NCBI GenBank assembly: GCA_902594745.1 | Contig: CACJNF010000003.1 | Span: 102,144-166,143, forward strand | DNA from: an uncultured Bacteroidota bacterium | GTDB lineage: Bacteria; Bacteroidota; Bacteroidia; Flavobacteriales; Flavobacteriaceae | DNA: 64,000 nt | Direction of reading: 5' to 3' | In this document: piece by piece, positions 28,038 through 40,423 of the stretch | Layout of the letters: each line of letters opens with the position of its first letter | Position numbering within the stretch: the stretch's first letter is position 1 | Made by a program: the position numbers and the translations under genes | The notes under the pieces: model-generated | What the model was told of the DNA's origin: nothing | Database searches by the model: none | The model's input: the letters and a program-made list of their open reading frames with translations, nothing else

Positions 28038-28972
28038 TGTTTGTTTGCAAATCGTTCCAATAAAACTACAAACAAAATACCAATAAAAATATAAAATAGT
28101 GTTAGCCAGGTTTGCCCTATTGAAAAATCAGGAAAAAATAAAGAGACTTTTCCATTTAGCGCCTCAGTCTTCCATGGCCACACTCCTCTAAGCGATCCTG
28201 CAATAAACCCAACAATAATTGATATTGTTATTGATTTGAATCTTTTAAGAAGAGTACTTAGGATATTTGATAGAAAAATTAAACCACAAATTGATCCAAT
28301 TGTAAAAAAAAGTATAACCTTCAATAAATAAACCCTTTCGGGATCATAAATAAAATCAAAGTTAAATGATAACATATCAGCTAAAGTAAAATATAGTGCA
28401 TTTACTGAGTCAACCATTATCAAAGTATAACTTCCCATAAGTAGAAGAAGATATGATCCAGAAAGACCTGGTAAAATCATTCCTGATATTGCAATCATTC
28501 CTGAAATGAAAATTATAAGATTTGAATTTGTTACCTCAAAATTGTCAGCAAAACTAATTAGAAGGCCTATTGAAAGACCAATTAATATACCAATAGATGT
28601 TTTAACATTTAACCTTTCTAGCTGATAGTAAATCACGTAAAATGAGCCAACAATCATACCAAAAAATAGTCCAAATACATATAGTTCGTAATCTTCTATT
28701 AGTCTATCTAGTATAAGTGAAACACTAAAAAAACTTGCAATAACACCTGAAAAAACAATCGTAAGAAATTTACCGTTAATTTCTTCATAAAAATCCTTAA
28801 ACCCTCTATTAAATAAAATTTTAAAAGATTTAAAATTTATTTTTTTAATAGAATTTATAAGGTCTTCATAGATTCCTGTAATGAAAGCTACTGTTCCGCC
28901 AGAAACTCCAGGAATTTTATTAACTGCACCCATTGCAAGTCCTTTGAGAAAAAGAAATATGTAATTTTTCAT
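28034..28972 (-). CDS. DUF368 membrane protein (PopT-type undecaprenyl-phosphate transporter family)
   Basis: The 312-residue polytopic membrane protein has about nine hydrophobic segments and the family signature near the N-terminus, GLAMGAVNKIPGVSGGTVAFI, repeated in inverted form as SGMILPGLSGSYLLLLMG around residue 160. DUF368 proteins have been reported to return the lipid carrier undecaprenyl phosphate across the cytoplasmic membrane for wall and O-antigen synthesis. That role is transferred by family only. It lies between a TPR protein and aroE in one transcript. Confidence 0.85.
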   Translation of the reverse strand: MKNYIFLFLKGLAMGAVNKIPGVSGGTVAFITGIYEDLINSIKKINFKSFKILFNRGFKDFYEEINGKFLTIVFSGVIASFFSVSLILDRLIEDYELYVFGLFFGMIVGSFYVIYYQLERLNVKTSIGILIGLSIGLLISFADNFEVTNSNLIIFISGMIAISGMILPGLSGSYLLLLMGSYTLIMVDSVNALYFTLADMLSFNFDFIYDPERVYLLKVILFFTIGSICGLIFLSNILSTLLKRFKSITISIIVGFIAGSLRGVWPWKTEALNGKVSLFFPDFSIGQTWLTLFYIFIGILFVVLLERFANKH

Positions 28973-28993
28973 TGTAAATTAATATAAGAAAAA

Positions 28994-30349
28994 TCAGACA
29001 AGTAGTGCCTTGTTAGCTGTAAATTCAGGAAAATATTTTCTTAGTTTTGTGGGTATTTTAGAGGATTTACTTCCACTTTGATAAAAATATATTGCCTCGT
29101 TTAATTTTCCATCTTTAAGTAAACACCCACTAATTGTGAAATCAAGAAAAGATTTATTTGGAAAATATTTTTTTGCTCTTAAACTCAGTCTTAATAATTC
29201 TGACCACTCTTCAATTTCTAGAATACATTTCAATAAACTCTTCCAAATTCTCCAAGACTGATTTTCTTGAACATCGATGATTTCTTTGTAATGTCTAATA
29301 GCCTCAATTGTGTTTCCAATAGATATGCTTATAATTGCATTAAGCTCTATTATTTTTATACAATTATGATTGTTATCTAAAGCTTTTTTAGCAAGATATC
29401 TAGACTGTCTTAAATTATTTTTCTTAAGATAAAACTTAATCAAATATATCCATGCCTTCTCGTTACCAGGTTCCTCCCTTAGTGCTTTTTTTATAAATTC
29501 AATGAATAGTCTCTTATTATTTAATTTTTTATAACATTTTGATATTCTGAAAAATATGTAAGAGTTAGGTTCACTTAGTTGAATTGATATTTTATAATTT
29601 TCAAGTGCACCATTATATTTCTTGACTTTTTCGAGAATTTTTGCTTTTTCAATATATGCTGAAACAAATTGATCGTCAGATATGATTGCAAAGTCAAATG
29701 CTGATATTGCTTCCTTTAATTTTCCTTGCTTTTTATAAATTTTTCCAAGCTGATGCCATGCAATTTTTGAATATGGTCTTTTTTCAAGAATATGGCTAAG
29801 CTCTGTAACTGATTCATCTATTAATCCTAAATTTTCATAGCAAAAAACTAAATTATAAAGAGATTGATAATCCTCGTCATCATAATCTAAGCATTTTTTA
29901 AAAAAAGGTATAGCAGATTCAAAATCTTCAATTAATAGGAATTCCATAGCAATCATATTCCAGATATCAATCTTATCATCAATAAATGAAAGAGCACTTT
30001 TGAGAATTTCAATTGCTTCTTCACTAAGATTATTTTTTGAATAAATACTCGCCTTTTGTAGATAAACTTCCCTATTTTCAGGGTCTATTTCTTGAACAAA
30101 GTTTAAAATCTCATACGCAGCCTCATATTTTGAATTAAAAATTAATAATTCAGAGTTAAGCAACATTAGATCTACATTGTTTGGATGTTGATTTAACCCC
30201 ATTTTTACAGCTCGACCAGCTAACTTATAGTTAGCTTTATCAATGTAGTGGTGAGAAATACTTATGAAATCATTTGAGTCAAAGTAAAAAACACTATTTG
30301 TCTTTAACATTTGCTCAAACTTAATAATAGAATTACTATCGTTACTCAA
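28994..30349 (-). CDS. Tetratricopeptide-repeat protein
   Basis: The 451-residue protein consists almost entirely of TPR-like helical hairpins (from about residue 30 to 430), for example YLQKASIYSKNNLSEEAIEIL, YNLVFCYENLGLIDESVTEL and WHQLGKIYKKQGKLKEAISAF. It has no signal peptide or membrane segment, so it is probably a cytoplasmic scaffold. The start is TTG (30349). It is the first gene of the transcript leading to DUF368 and aroE, with a 21-base gap to DUF368. Partners are unknown. Confidence 0.85.
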   Translation of the reverse strand: MSNDSNSIIKFEQMLKTNSVFYFDSNDFISISHHYIDKANYKLAGRAVKMGLNQHPNNVDLMLLNSELLIFNSKYEAAYEILNFVQEIDPENREVYLQKASIYSKNNLSEEAIEILKSALSFIDDKIDIWNMIAMEFLLIEDFESAIPFFKKCLDYDDEDYQSLYNLVFCYENLGLIDESVTELSHILEKRPYSKIAWHQLGKIYKKQGKLKEAISAFDFAIISDDQFVSAYIEKAKILEKVKKYNGALENYKISIQLSEPNSYIFFRISKCYKKLNNKRLFIEFIKKALREEPGNEKAWIYLIKFYLKKNNLRQSRYLAKKALDNNHNCIKIIELNAIISISIGNTIEAIRHYKEIIDVQENQSWRIWKSLLKCILEIEEWSELLRLSLRAKKYFPNKSFLDFTISGCLLKDGKLNEAIYFYQSGSKSSKIPTKLRKYFPEFTANKALLV

Positions 30350-30439
30350 GAATATTATTTTATTCTAAAGTACACATCTACTTAAGTCATATTTAGATGG
30401 ATGCTAATTTATTTTCAACAAAATAATTAACAAGTTAGA

Positions 30440-33321
<2,882 letters not shown>

Positions 33322-33325
33322 TTAA

Positions 33326-33775
33326 CTATTTTTTCTTTTTACTTGTGGCGTATAAATATAGTGAATGATCCTTAATATCAACATTAAATATTTCTTCAAT
33401 ATTATCTTTAATTGATTGAATCCTTGGATCACAGAATTCTTTAACTTCTCCAGTGTCAGTAATTATTAAATGATCGTGCTGATTATTAAAATAACACTTT
33501 TCATATTGAGAATGAGTATCACCAAATTGATGTTTTCTAACTAGACCACTATCAAGTAAAAGCTCAATAGTATTGTATAAAGTTGCTCTACTAACTCTAT
33601 AATTTTTTTTATTCATTTTTTCGTAAAGTGAGTCAATATCAAAATGTCCTTCTATTGAATAAATTTCGTTAAGTATGCTAAATCTTTCTGGAGTCTTTCG
33701 ATGTTTATGTTTGGTTAGAAAATTTGTAAAAACATCAGTAACTTCATCGTTCTTTTTTTTCTTTTTTGAAATCAT
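33326..33775 (-). CDS. fur: Fur-family transcriptional repressor
   Basis: The 149-residue protein has a winged-helix DNA-binding domain (about 15-85; recognition helix VSRATLYNTIELLLDSGLVRK) and a dimer/metal domain with HDHLIITDTGEVKEFCDPRI (His100, His102, Cys115). Candidate ligands of the regulatory metal site include His43, His100, His102 and His137. The structural CxxC zinc pair of E. coli Fur is missing; only Cys94 and Cys115 remain. Both ends carry lysine runs. It could be Fur, Zur or PerR; the sequence does not decide. It lies 5 bases after spoT and 7 before purA. Confidence 0.85.
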   Translation of the reverse strand: MISKKKKKNDEVTDVFTNFLTKHKHRKTPERFSILNEIYSIEGHFDIDSLYEKMNKKNYRVSRATLYNTIELLLDSGLVRKHQFGDTHSQYEKCYFNNQHDHLIITDTGEVKEFCDPRIQSIKDNIEEIFNVDIKDHSLYLYATSKKKK

Positions 33776-33780
33776 ATTTA

Positions 33781-35982
33781 TTATTTACGTGAAACTTTTT
33801 CTATACCTTTTATAGCAGTTAGTCTTTTAAGTAACTTATTCAAAATTACTTTATTTTTTACTTCAACACTTATAACTCCCGAAAAAGTTCCGTCATTAGT
33901 TTCAAAAGAAATTCTATTCATATTAACATTCATTGAATTTGAAATAAGAGATGTTATTTCATTTACAAGTCCAATATCATCAATTCCGGTAATCTCAATT
34001 TTTGCATTAAATTCATTACTTTCTGAATCAATCCATGTAGCAGAAATAATTCTGTAAGCATAATTAGACCTTAAAGCTATTGAGTTTGGACAATTTTTAG
34101 AATGTACTTTAATACCATCTTTGACTGATATGAATCCAAAAACATTATCTCCTGGTATTGGGCTACAGCATGGAGCCATTGAATATTTCAGCATCTCTTT
34201 TTCTTTACCAAAAACGAGCTTATCAAACTTAATTAAATCTTCATTATCATCAGTTTTTTGAGCTTTAGATGTTGTGCCAGTAATTCTTCTTCTGAAATAA
34301 CCTAGATAACTATTGTAATCATTGGCAAAATTTTTAATTTTTTTATTATCCAAATCTCCAGTAGCAACGTTATAAAAAAGATCATTACTTGCATTAATTT
34401 TAAAGAATTTCATCATCTGACCAGAGACTTTATCATTTAACTTGATTTTGAATTGTTTAAGCTTTCTCTCAAGAATTTCTCTACCATCTAAAGCAATTTT
34501 TTTCTTTTCATCATTTAATGATGATTTTATCTTCGATTTTGCTTTTGAAGTTTCAACAAAATTTAACCAGTTTCTATTTGGTTTTACATTTTCAGAAGTT
34601 ATAATCTCAACTTGATCTCCACTTTTAAGTGTGTGACTTAGCGGAACTAACTTGCCGTTAACTCTTGCCCCCCTTGTTTTAATTCCAACATCCGTATGAA
34701 CATGAAAAGCAAAATCTAATGCAGATGATCCACTCTTCAAAGATTTTAAATCCCCGTTAGGAGTAAAAACATAGATTTCTTTTGAATAAAAATTTAGTTT
34801 AAAATCCTCAACAAAATCAATAGCATGTTCTGTATCATGATTTAAGACCTCTTGAAGTTTGTTTAGCCAAAGATCAACTTCACTTTTCTTTGATTCATTA
34901 TGTTTATAACCATAGTGTGCAGCGTAACCTTTTTCAGCAATTTCATCCATTCTCTCTGATCTAATCTGGATCTCAACCCATTTATTTTTTGGCCCAACTA
35001 CGGTAAGATGAAGTGCTTCATATCCATTATTTTTTGGAAGAGTAATCCAATCTCTAAGTCTAGTAGGATTAGGTGTAAAGTGATCTGTTATTATAGAATA
35101 TATTTTCCATGCTGCAAATTTTTCATTTTTTGGTATTGATTTATATATAATTCTAATTGCAAATCGGTCATAAACCTCCTCAAATGATATATTCTTAGTC
35201 TTTATCTTATTATAAATTGAGTATATAGATTTATGTCTTCCCTTGATTTGATATTTAATTTTTTGATCTATAAGACTCTCATTTATAAGTTTCTCAAAGG
35301 ATTCAACATATTTTTCTTGATTTACCAAATCTTTATCAATCTTATTTTTAATCAAATTATATTCCCTAGGCTCAAGAATCCTTAAACTTAAATTTTCAAG
35401 CTCGTTTTTGATGTTATAAAGTCCAACTCTATGTGCAAGTGGAGCATAAATATATAATGATTCTGATGCCATCTGATCTTGCTTTTCTTTTGATAGAAAA
35501 TCAATTGTTCTCATATTATGAAGTCGATCAGCAGTTTTAATTAATATAACCCTTATATCATTGTGAAGAGTAAGTAACATTTTGCGATAATTTTCAGCTT
35601 GAACAGAAAAATCTTCGTTTTTCTTTAGAGTTGAAATTTTAGTCAGTCCATCAACAATCCTGGATATATTAGAACCAACTGATTCATCTAAATCTTCAAG
35701 TGTTACTTCAGTATCTTCAACAGTGTCATGAAGAATAGCTGCGGCTATAGATATATAGTCTAATCCAATATCTCTAGCTACTATTTTTGCTACTTCAAGA
35801 GGATGATGTATATATGGTTCTCCAGACTTTCTCATCTGGCCATCATGTCCATTAAATGCAATAACTAAAGATTCGTGAATTATTTTTTTTTCTTTAGATG
35901 TTATTTTTTGATAACTACTATCAATGACATCATTAAATAATTCAGTTATTTCTTTTGGCAGTATTTTATTTTCAACTAACAA
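33781..35982 (-). CDS. spoT: Bifunctional (p)ppGpp synthetase/hydrolase (RelA/SpoT family)
   Basis: The 733-residue enzyme makes and degrades the stringent-response alarmone. The hydrolase HD domain is intact (HHPLEVAKIV, then HDTVEDT at residues 85-91, and KTADRLHNMR), so it can hydrolyse ppGpp. The synthetase domain (about 225-340) shows the RLRDWITLPKNNGYEALHLTV loop. It is followed by TGS (IYVFTPNGDLKSLKSGSSALDFAF), a conserved cysteine region MAPCCSPIPGD and a C-terminal ACT domain (about 660-733). The start is TTG (35982). It is the only such long enzyme in the window and heads the run to fur, purA and ostA. Confidence 0.94.
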   Translation of the reverse strand: MLVENKILPKEITELFNDVIDSSYQKITSKEKKIIHESLVIAFNGHDGQMRKSGEPYIHHPLEVAKIVARDIGLDYISIAAAILHDTVEDTEVTLEDLDESVGSNISRIVDGLTKISTLKKNEDFSVQAENYRKMLLTLHNDIRVILIKTADRLHNMRTIDFLSKEKQDQMASESLYIYAPLAHRVGLYNIKNELENLSLRILEPREYNLIKNKIDKDLVNQEKYVESFEKLINESLIDQKIKYQIKGRHKSIYSIYNKIKTKNISFEEVYDRFAIRIIYKSIPKNEKFAAWKIYSIITDHFTPNPTRLRDWITLPKNNGYEALHLTVVGPKNKWVEIQIRSERMDEIAEKGYAAHYGYKHNESKKSEVDLWLNKLQEVLNHDTEHAIDFVEDFKLNFYSKEIYVFTPNGDLKSLKSGSSALDFAFHVHTDVGIKTRGARVNGKLVPLSHTLKSGDQVEIITSENVKPNRNWLNFVETSKAKSKIKSSLNDEKKKIALDGREILERKLKQFKIKLNDKVSGQMMKFFKINASNDLFYNVATGDLDNKKIKNFANDYNSYLGYFRRRITGTTSKAQKTDDNEDLIKFDKLVFGKEKEMLKYSMAPCCSPIPGDNVFGFISVKDGIKVHSKNCPNSIALRSNYAYRIISATWIDSESNEFNAKIEITGIDDIGLVNEITSLISNSMNVNMNRISFETNDGTFSGVISVEVKNKVILNKLLKRLTAIKGIEKVSRK

Positions 35983-36039
35983 TTGTAAATTTTGCTACTT
36001 AAATTTACAAATAATAATTCTTGATTTAAAGCTAATAAT

Positions 36040-37371
36040 TTACTGAGAGCTTGAATATTTATTTGAGTATCTTCTCCAAAGTCTAGTTTGATGTGTCTCT
36101 AAGCTGATATTTCTTCCAGAAATAAATGCATGAGTAACATCATTAGATACAATATCTAGTGCATCTCCCTTAGATATAAATAAGGTAGCACTTTTACCAA
36201 TTTCAATAGAACCAAATTCATCGTCTATACCTAGAATTTTGGCTGGATTAATAGTTATTAAACTAAGAGCTTTCTCTTTTTCAATGCCATAGCTTGAAAA
36301 ACTTCCTGCATAAAAAGGAAGATTTCTTACAGATACCCTAGATTGCGGTGCTCCAGAAGGATCTATACTTACAAGGATTCCTTTATCTAACATTAATTTT
36401 GCAAGTTTAAAAGTATCACTTGGATCTGAATCAATTGACTGTGGAAACCTATATGGTTGCTTAACAACAACTGGGACATTATTTTCTTTTATAAAGTCTA
36501 GCTGATTTCTTGACTCTGATGCACCAACAATGACTATTTTATTAATTCCAAAATTTTTCAAGAAGGTTACACCATCTACAATCTCTTTTTCATCGTCAGC
36601 ATATAAATAAACTGTTGATTCACCATCAATAATCTGTTTCATTGCCTTGCTCTTTAGATTCATTGACTTATCAATATTCATATTTACTCTTGACTTTTTG
36701 AAAAAGTCTTTTAAACCTTGGACTTGTTTTGAGTAATTATTGTTAGCCTTTAATCCTCTATCCTCACCTAACCACCATCTTCCAAAAGTGTAGGGGCTTG
36801 GCCAGTTAATGTGAATTCCTTGATCATATTTAACAACTGCATCTTCCCAATTCCATGCATCAAGCTGAACAACAGAAGAACTTCCAGAAATAATACCACC
36901 ATTTGGTGCAATCTGTGCAAGTAGTACCCCATTAGGTCTCATACTCTCTACAGCTTTTGATTCAGCATTATATGCAATTATCGATCTAATTTCTGGTAAA
37001 TAAGTTCCTGATTCATCATCATCAACAGAAGCTCTAACAGCATCCACCTCTACAAGTCCTAAATTAGTATTAAGAGCAATAATTCCAGGGTAGATATGAT
37101 GATCAGTAGCGTTAATAATTGTATCATACTTGCTATTATTAGAGTCAGAGAAAGTATTTAGTATTTCATCTGACCAATTACCATCTATTGAAGCAATTAA
37201 ATCAATCTTTCCGTTAGTGAATCCAATTACACTATTATTAATCAATTCACCATTACCAACATGAGTTATACCTCCATAAATCAAGACAGACTTATCTTGA
37301 GCTGGAGCTGGTGTTTGTTGAGAAAAAACCAGATTTAAGAATATAATATTTATTAAAATAATTTTTTTCAT
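36040..37371 (-). CDS. Exported amidohydrolase-family protein lacking the HxH metal motif
   Basis: The 443-residue protein has a signal peptide (IILINIIFLNLVFSQ) and the composite-domain plus TIM-barrel layout of the amidohydrolase superfamily. The end motif is well kept (YGIEKEKALSLITINPAKILGIDDEFGSIEIGKSATLFISKGD). Where active members carry HxH after the first barrel strand (family: PGxIDxHxH), this protein reads YPGIIALNTNLGL, so the two metal histidines are absent. It is probably catalytically dead or altered, and may act as partner of the larger amidohydrolase encoded 4 bases upstream. Confidence 0.8.
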   Translation of the reverse strand: MKKIILINIIFLNLVFSQQTPAPAQDKSVLIYGGITHVGNGELINNSVIGFTNGKIDLIASIDGNWSDEILNTFSDSNNSKYDTIINATDHHIYPGIIALNTNLGLVEVDAVRASVDDDESGTYLPEIRSIIAYNAESKAVESMRPNGVLLAQIAPNGGIISGSSSVVQLDAWNWEDAVVKYDQGIHINWPSPYTFGRWWLGEDRGLKANNNYSKQVQGLKDFFKKSRVNMNIDKSMNLKSKAMKQIIDGESTVYLYADDEKEIVDGVTFLKNFGINKIVIVGASESRNQLDFIKENNVPVVVKQPYRFPQSIDSDPSDTFKLAKLMLDKGILVSIDPSGAPQSRVSVRNLPFYAGSFSSYGIEKEKALSLITINPAKILGIDDEFGSIEIGKSATLFISKGDALDIVSNDVTHAFISGRNISLETHQTRLWRRYSNKYSSSQ

Positions 37372-37375
37372 GACT

Positions 37376-40366
37376 TTAAAATTCAGTGTATTCGCAAGTA
37401 ATTTCTATTTGAGGCATAGGATTAGGAAATCTAAGATTTGCGCTAGGTAAATTTTGATCTAGCATTTGCTGTATTAAGCTATTCTTTTCCTCTTTTATTT
37501 CACCTAATTTCTTCTGATGCTCATATTGATCAAAATATAAAGCACCTTCAATATAAGTCTGCTCTGTTTTTGTATAAAGAGACATAGGATGACCGCTCCA
37601 TAAAACAATGTCAGCATCCTTTCCTACTTTAAGACTTCCAACTTTATCATCTAATTGAAGAAGCTTTGCTGGATTTAAAGTAACAAACTTCCATGCCTCT
37701 TCCTCAGAAACACCTCCGTATTTTACAGCTTTTGCTGCTTCAAGATTTAATCTTCTTGATAGTTCAGAGTTGTCTGAATTTAATGCAACTGTTACTCCAG
37801 CATTGTGCATAATGGATGCATTATATGGAATCGCATCATTTACTTCAAATTTATATCCCCACCAATCAGAAAAAGTTGATCCACCAACACCATGCTCCGC
37901 CATTATATCTGCTACTTTGTATCCCTCTAAAATGTGGGTGAATGTATTAATTCTAAAACCAAACCTTTCTGCTACCTTCATTAACATATTAATTTCACTT
38001 TGAACATAAGAATGGCTTGATACAAATCTATCCCCCCTCATGATTTCCCATAAAGTTTCAAGCTCTTCGTCAAACCTTGGTTTCTTAGCTGATTTTTTTT
38101 GTCTTGAACTAAGTGAATTATAATTAGTCCAATTTTTAGCATATTCTTTAGCTCTATCAAGATGATCAACAAATACTTGTTCTACACCCATTCTTGTTTG
38201 AGGGAATCTAGAACCACTCCAATTAGATTGTTTAACATTTTCACCTAAAGCAAATTTTATAAATGGAGCAGCACCTTTAAAAAACATATCATCAATTTCA
38301 GAGCCCCATTTTAATTTAATTATTGCAGATTGACCTCCAATTGGATTTGCAGAACCATGAAGAATTTGAACAGTAGTTACACCACCACCTAAATTCCTGT
38401 AAATATTAATGTCATCTGGATTAATTACATCCATAATTGAAACTTCTGCTGATGAATTGTGACCTCCCTCATTTATACTTGAAGCTGCCATGTGAGAATG
38501 TTCATCAATTATACCCGATGTTATGTGCTTTCCTGTTGCATCAATTGTCTGAAAATTAGGTGGAGTATCAAGATTTTTTCCAATAGCAATAATTTTTCCA
38601 TTATCAATTATTATATCAGAGTTTTCAATTATCCCATCATACTCATTGGTCCATAGAGTTGCATTTTTAAAGTGAATGGATTGACTAGTAGGAATTGAGC
38701 TAAACCCAAATCCAACATTTGGGTATGTAACTTCTGATACAAATGAATTAGTTGATTTTGATCTAGATGGACTCCTAGACTTATTGGTTCTGTCCATCTT
38801 TTTTTTGGAAATGTTAAATGAAAAATTGTCATTATTAAAGTCTGTTCCAGTGCCCATAATATTTTTTGGGGAATCTATTTTAAACGAAATCTGAGCAAAT
38901 GATGGAATGCCGTTTATGCTATCAAAAACAGTAATACTTAACCAATCATCTACCAAGGAGGTCTTTGATTTTATGTCTATTGAGTCTCTCTTAATTTTAG
39001 ATGAAGGTTTTGAAAGACTATTTGTAATTTTTAAATTATAAGAATTATTATTTAGTTCTAATGAATAATCTCCATCAATATTAATTTTATCTGTATTCTT
39101 AATAACGTGTCTCTCTCCTTTGACCCAATTTTCAATTATCTCAGTTTTATCATCAAATATTGGTCCTGTAGTAATTAAAAAATTTGCTAAGTAGTTATTA
39201 TCTAATAATCCAATCTTGTCCTCTAAGCCTATTGATTTAGCAGGTATAATAGTCAGGGCATTTAAAGCTGTTTTCTCACTTAATCCATTTTTTATAGCTT
39301 TTCTTATATTTTTCAAGAAATCTCTTTTATTTCTTAAATCAGCTGAAGTAATTGAAAAAACTATTCCATTTTTTTCTAATATACCAAGATTAGCAGGAGC
39401 CTGATTCCAGTATCTAAGTTGATTAATAGTAAGTTTCTCGTTAAGTTTAGCATTTGATACATCAAAAGCATTAGGAAAGTTTACAGGAATAATTAGCTTA
39501 TTATTAAACTTCTTTAATTCTCTTACATTTTCATATTCTTTACCAGACCCTTTTATAACAAATTCTAGATCAAATTCTTCTGAAATTTTTGCGGCTCTGT
39601 AAACGTTTAGTTTGTCATTTGCATCAAAGATTTTAGGTAATTTTCTATTATTAATAACTGATTCTAAAGCTAGATCTCTAGATTCTGAAATGCCCTGAGA
39701 ATACCAATCAGCATCGTAATATAACTGTCTTATTAATGCCATAGCACCCATTGTAGAACTTGGATAAGATTGATTTGAAGTTACACTTCTGGTAAATGAA
39801 AAGTGCTCAGCAGTTTTGTCAGAAATAATTCTGTAAGACTCGTTCTGATTATCAATAAGACCTATAGTAAAACTTGTTCCTCTGTGAACACCATTACTTC
39901 TGTGAGAATTTACAACACCAAAACCAATATCTCTGAGACCCTTAGCATCCTTCTGATTATAAGTATAATCTTTCATACTATTGTAGTCGCTTAGAATATG
40001 ATCATTCCAATAATAACCTTTTCTAGATGGTTCATATTGTGAGCTTCTACTTCGAGAATTCCTTTGAGGATTCTTTATACCAAAAGAAGAGTGAATCTCA
40101 ATAAATGAGGGGTAAATATATTTTCCTGCTAAATCGTTAATCATACTATTTTCTGGAATTTTAATTCCTGTTCCGATATTTAATATTTTCCCATCTTTTT
40201 CTATTAAAGTTGCATTTTCTATTATTGTATTATTTGAATAAATATTAGCATTTACGAAAACGTTGTATTCATAGTCTTTCGTTTTTACTCCATCATTGAC
40301 AATAAAGTAATCTTGGCCATATAATCCAAACGATAAAAAAAAGGATAATAATAAGAATCTTTTCAT
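37376..40366 (-). CDS. Large exported amidohydrolase with two amidohydrolase modules
   Basis: The 996-residue protein (ATG at 40366, signal peptide FLLLSFFLSFGLYGQ; a TTG at 40393 would add nine residues before it) contains two amidohydrolase modules. The N-terminal module (about 35-430) has the family end motif NALTIIPAKSIGLEDKIGLLDNN but reads YPSFIEIHSSFG, without HxH. The C-terminal module (about 560-985) is intact: SGIIDEHSHMA with HxH, SSHSYVQ, THILEGY, the final metal aspartate in ALNSDNSE and LNPAKLLQLDDKVGSLKVGKDADIVLWSG. The substrate is unknown; related enzymes hydrolyse dipeptides or amides. It is followed by the shorter degenerate paralogue. Confidence 0.82.
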   Translation of the reverse strand: MKRFLLLSFFLSFGLYGQDYFIVNDGVKTKDYEYNVFVNANIYSNNTIIENATLIEKDGKILNIGTGIKIPENSMINDLAGKYIYPSFIEIHSSFGIKNPQRNSRSRSSQYEPSRKGYYWNDHILSDYNSMKDYTYNQKDAKGLRDIGFGVVNSHRSNGVHRGTSFTIGLIDNQNESYRIISDKTAEHFSFTRSVTSNQSYPSSTMGAMALIRQLYYDADWYSQGISESRDLALESVINNRKLPKIFDANDKLNVYRAAKISEEFDLEFVIKGSGKEYENVRELKKFNNKLIIPVNFPNAFDVSNAKLNEKLTINQLRYWNQAPANLGILEKNGIVFSITSADLRNKRDFLKNIRKAIKNGLSEKTALNALTIIPAKSIGLEDKIGLLDNNYLANFLITTGPIFDDKTEIIENWVKGERHVIKNTDKINIDGDYSLELNNNSYNLKITNSLSKPSSKIKRDSIDIKSKTSLVDDWLSITVFDSINGIPSFAQISFKIDSPKNIMGTGTDFNNDNFSFNISKKKMDRTNKSRSPSRSKSTNSFVSEVTYPNVGFGFSSIPTSQSIHFKNATLWTNEYDGIIENSDIIIDNGKIIAIGKNLDTPPNFQTIDATGKHITSGIIDEHSHMAASSINEGGHNSSAEVSIMDVINPDDINIYRNLGGGVTTVQILHGSANPIGGQSAIIKLKWGSEIDDMFFKGAAPFIKFALGENVKQSNWSGSRFPQTRMGVEQVFVDHLDRAKEYAKNWTNYNSLSSRQKKSAKKPRFDEELETLWEIMRGDRFVSSHSYVQSEINMLMKVAERFGFRINTFTHILEGYKVADIMAEHGVGGSTFSDWWGYKFEVNDAIPYNASIMHNAGVTVALNSDNSELSRRLNLEAAKAVKYGGVSEEEAWKFVTLNPAKLLQLDDKVGSLKVGKDADIVLWSGHPMSLYTKTEQTYIEGALYFDQYEHQKKLGEIKEEKNSLIQQMLDQNLPSANLRFPNPMPQIEITCEYTEF

Positions 40367-40423
40367 TTGATTGGTTTTTAAATTTGACCCCAAAAAACAG
40401 GGATAGTTTGCTAATATAGTAAA

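Noticed and set aside
33781..33796. parS-like sequence containing ACGTGAAAC at the 3' end of spoT
   Set aside because: Only about 12 of 16 positions match the consensus TGTTTCACGTGAAACA, the left half is poor, and the bases are explained by the last spoT codons and stop.
40367..40393. TTG start for the large amidohydrolase at 40393
   Set aside because: An ATG nine codons later starts a proper signal peptide, so the earlier TTG is unlikely.
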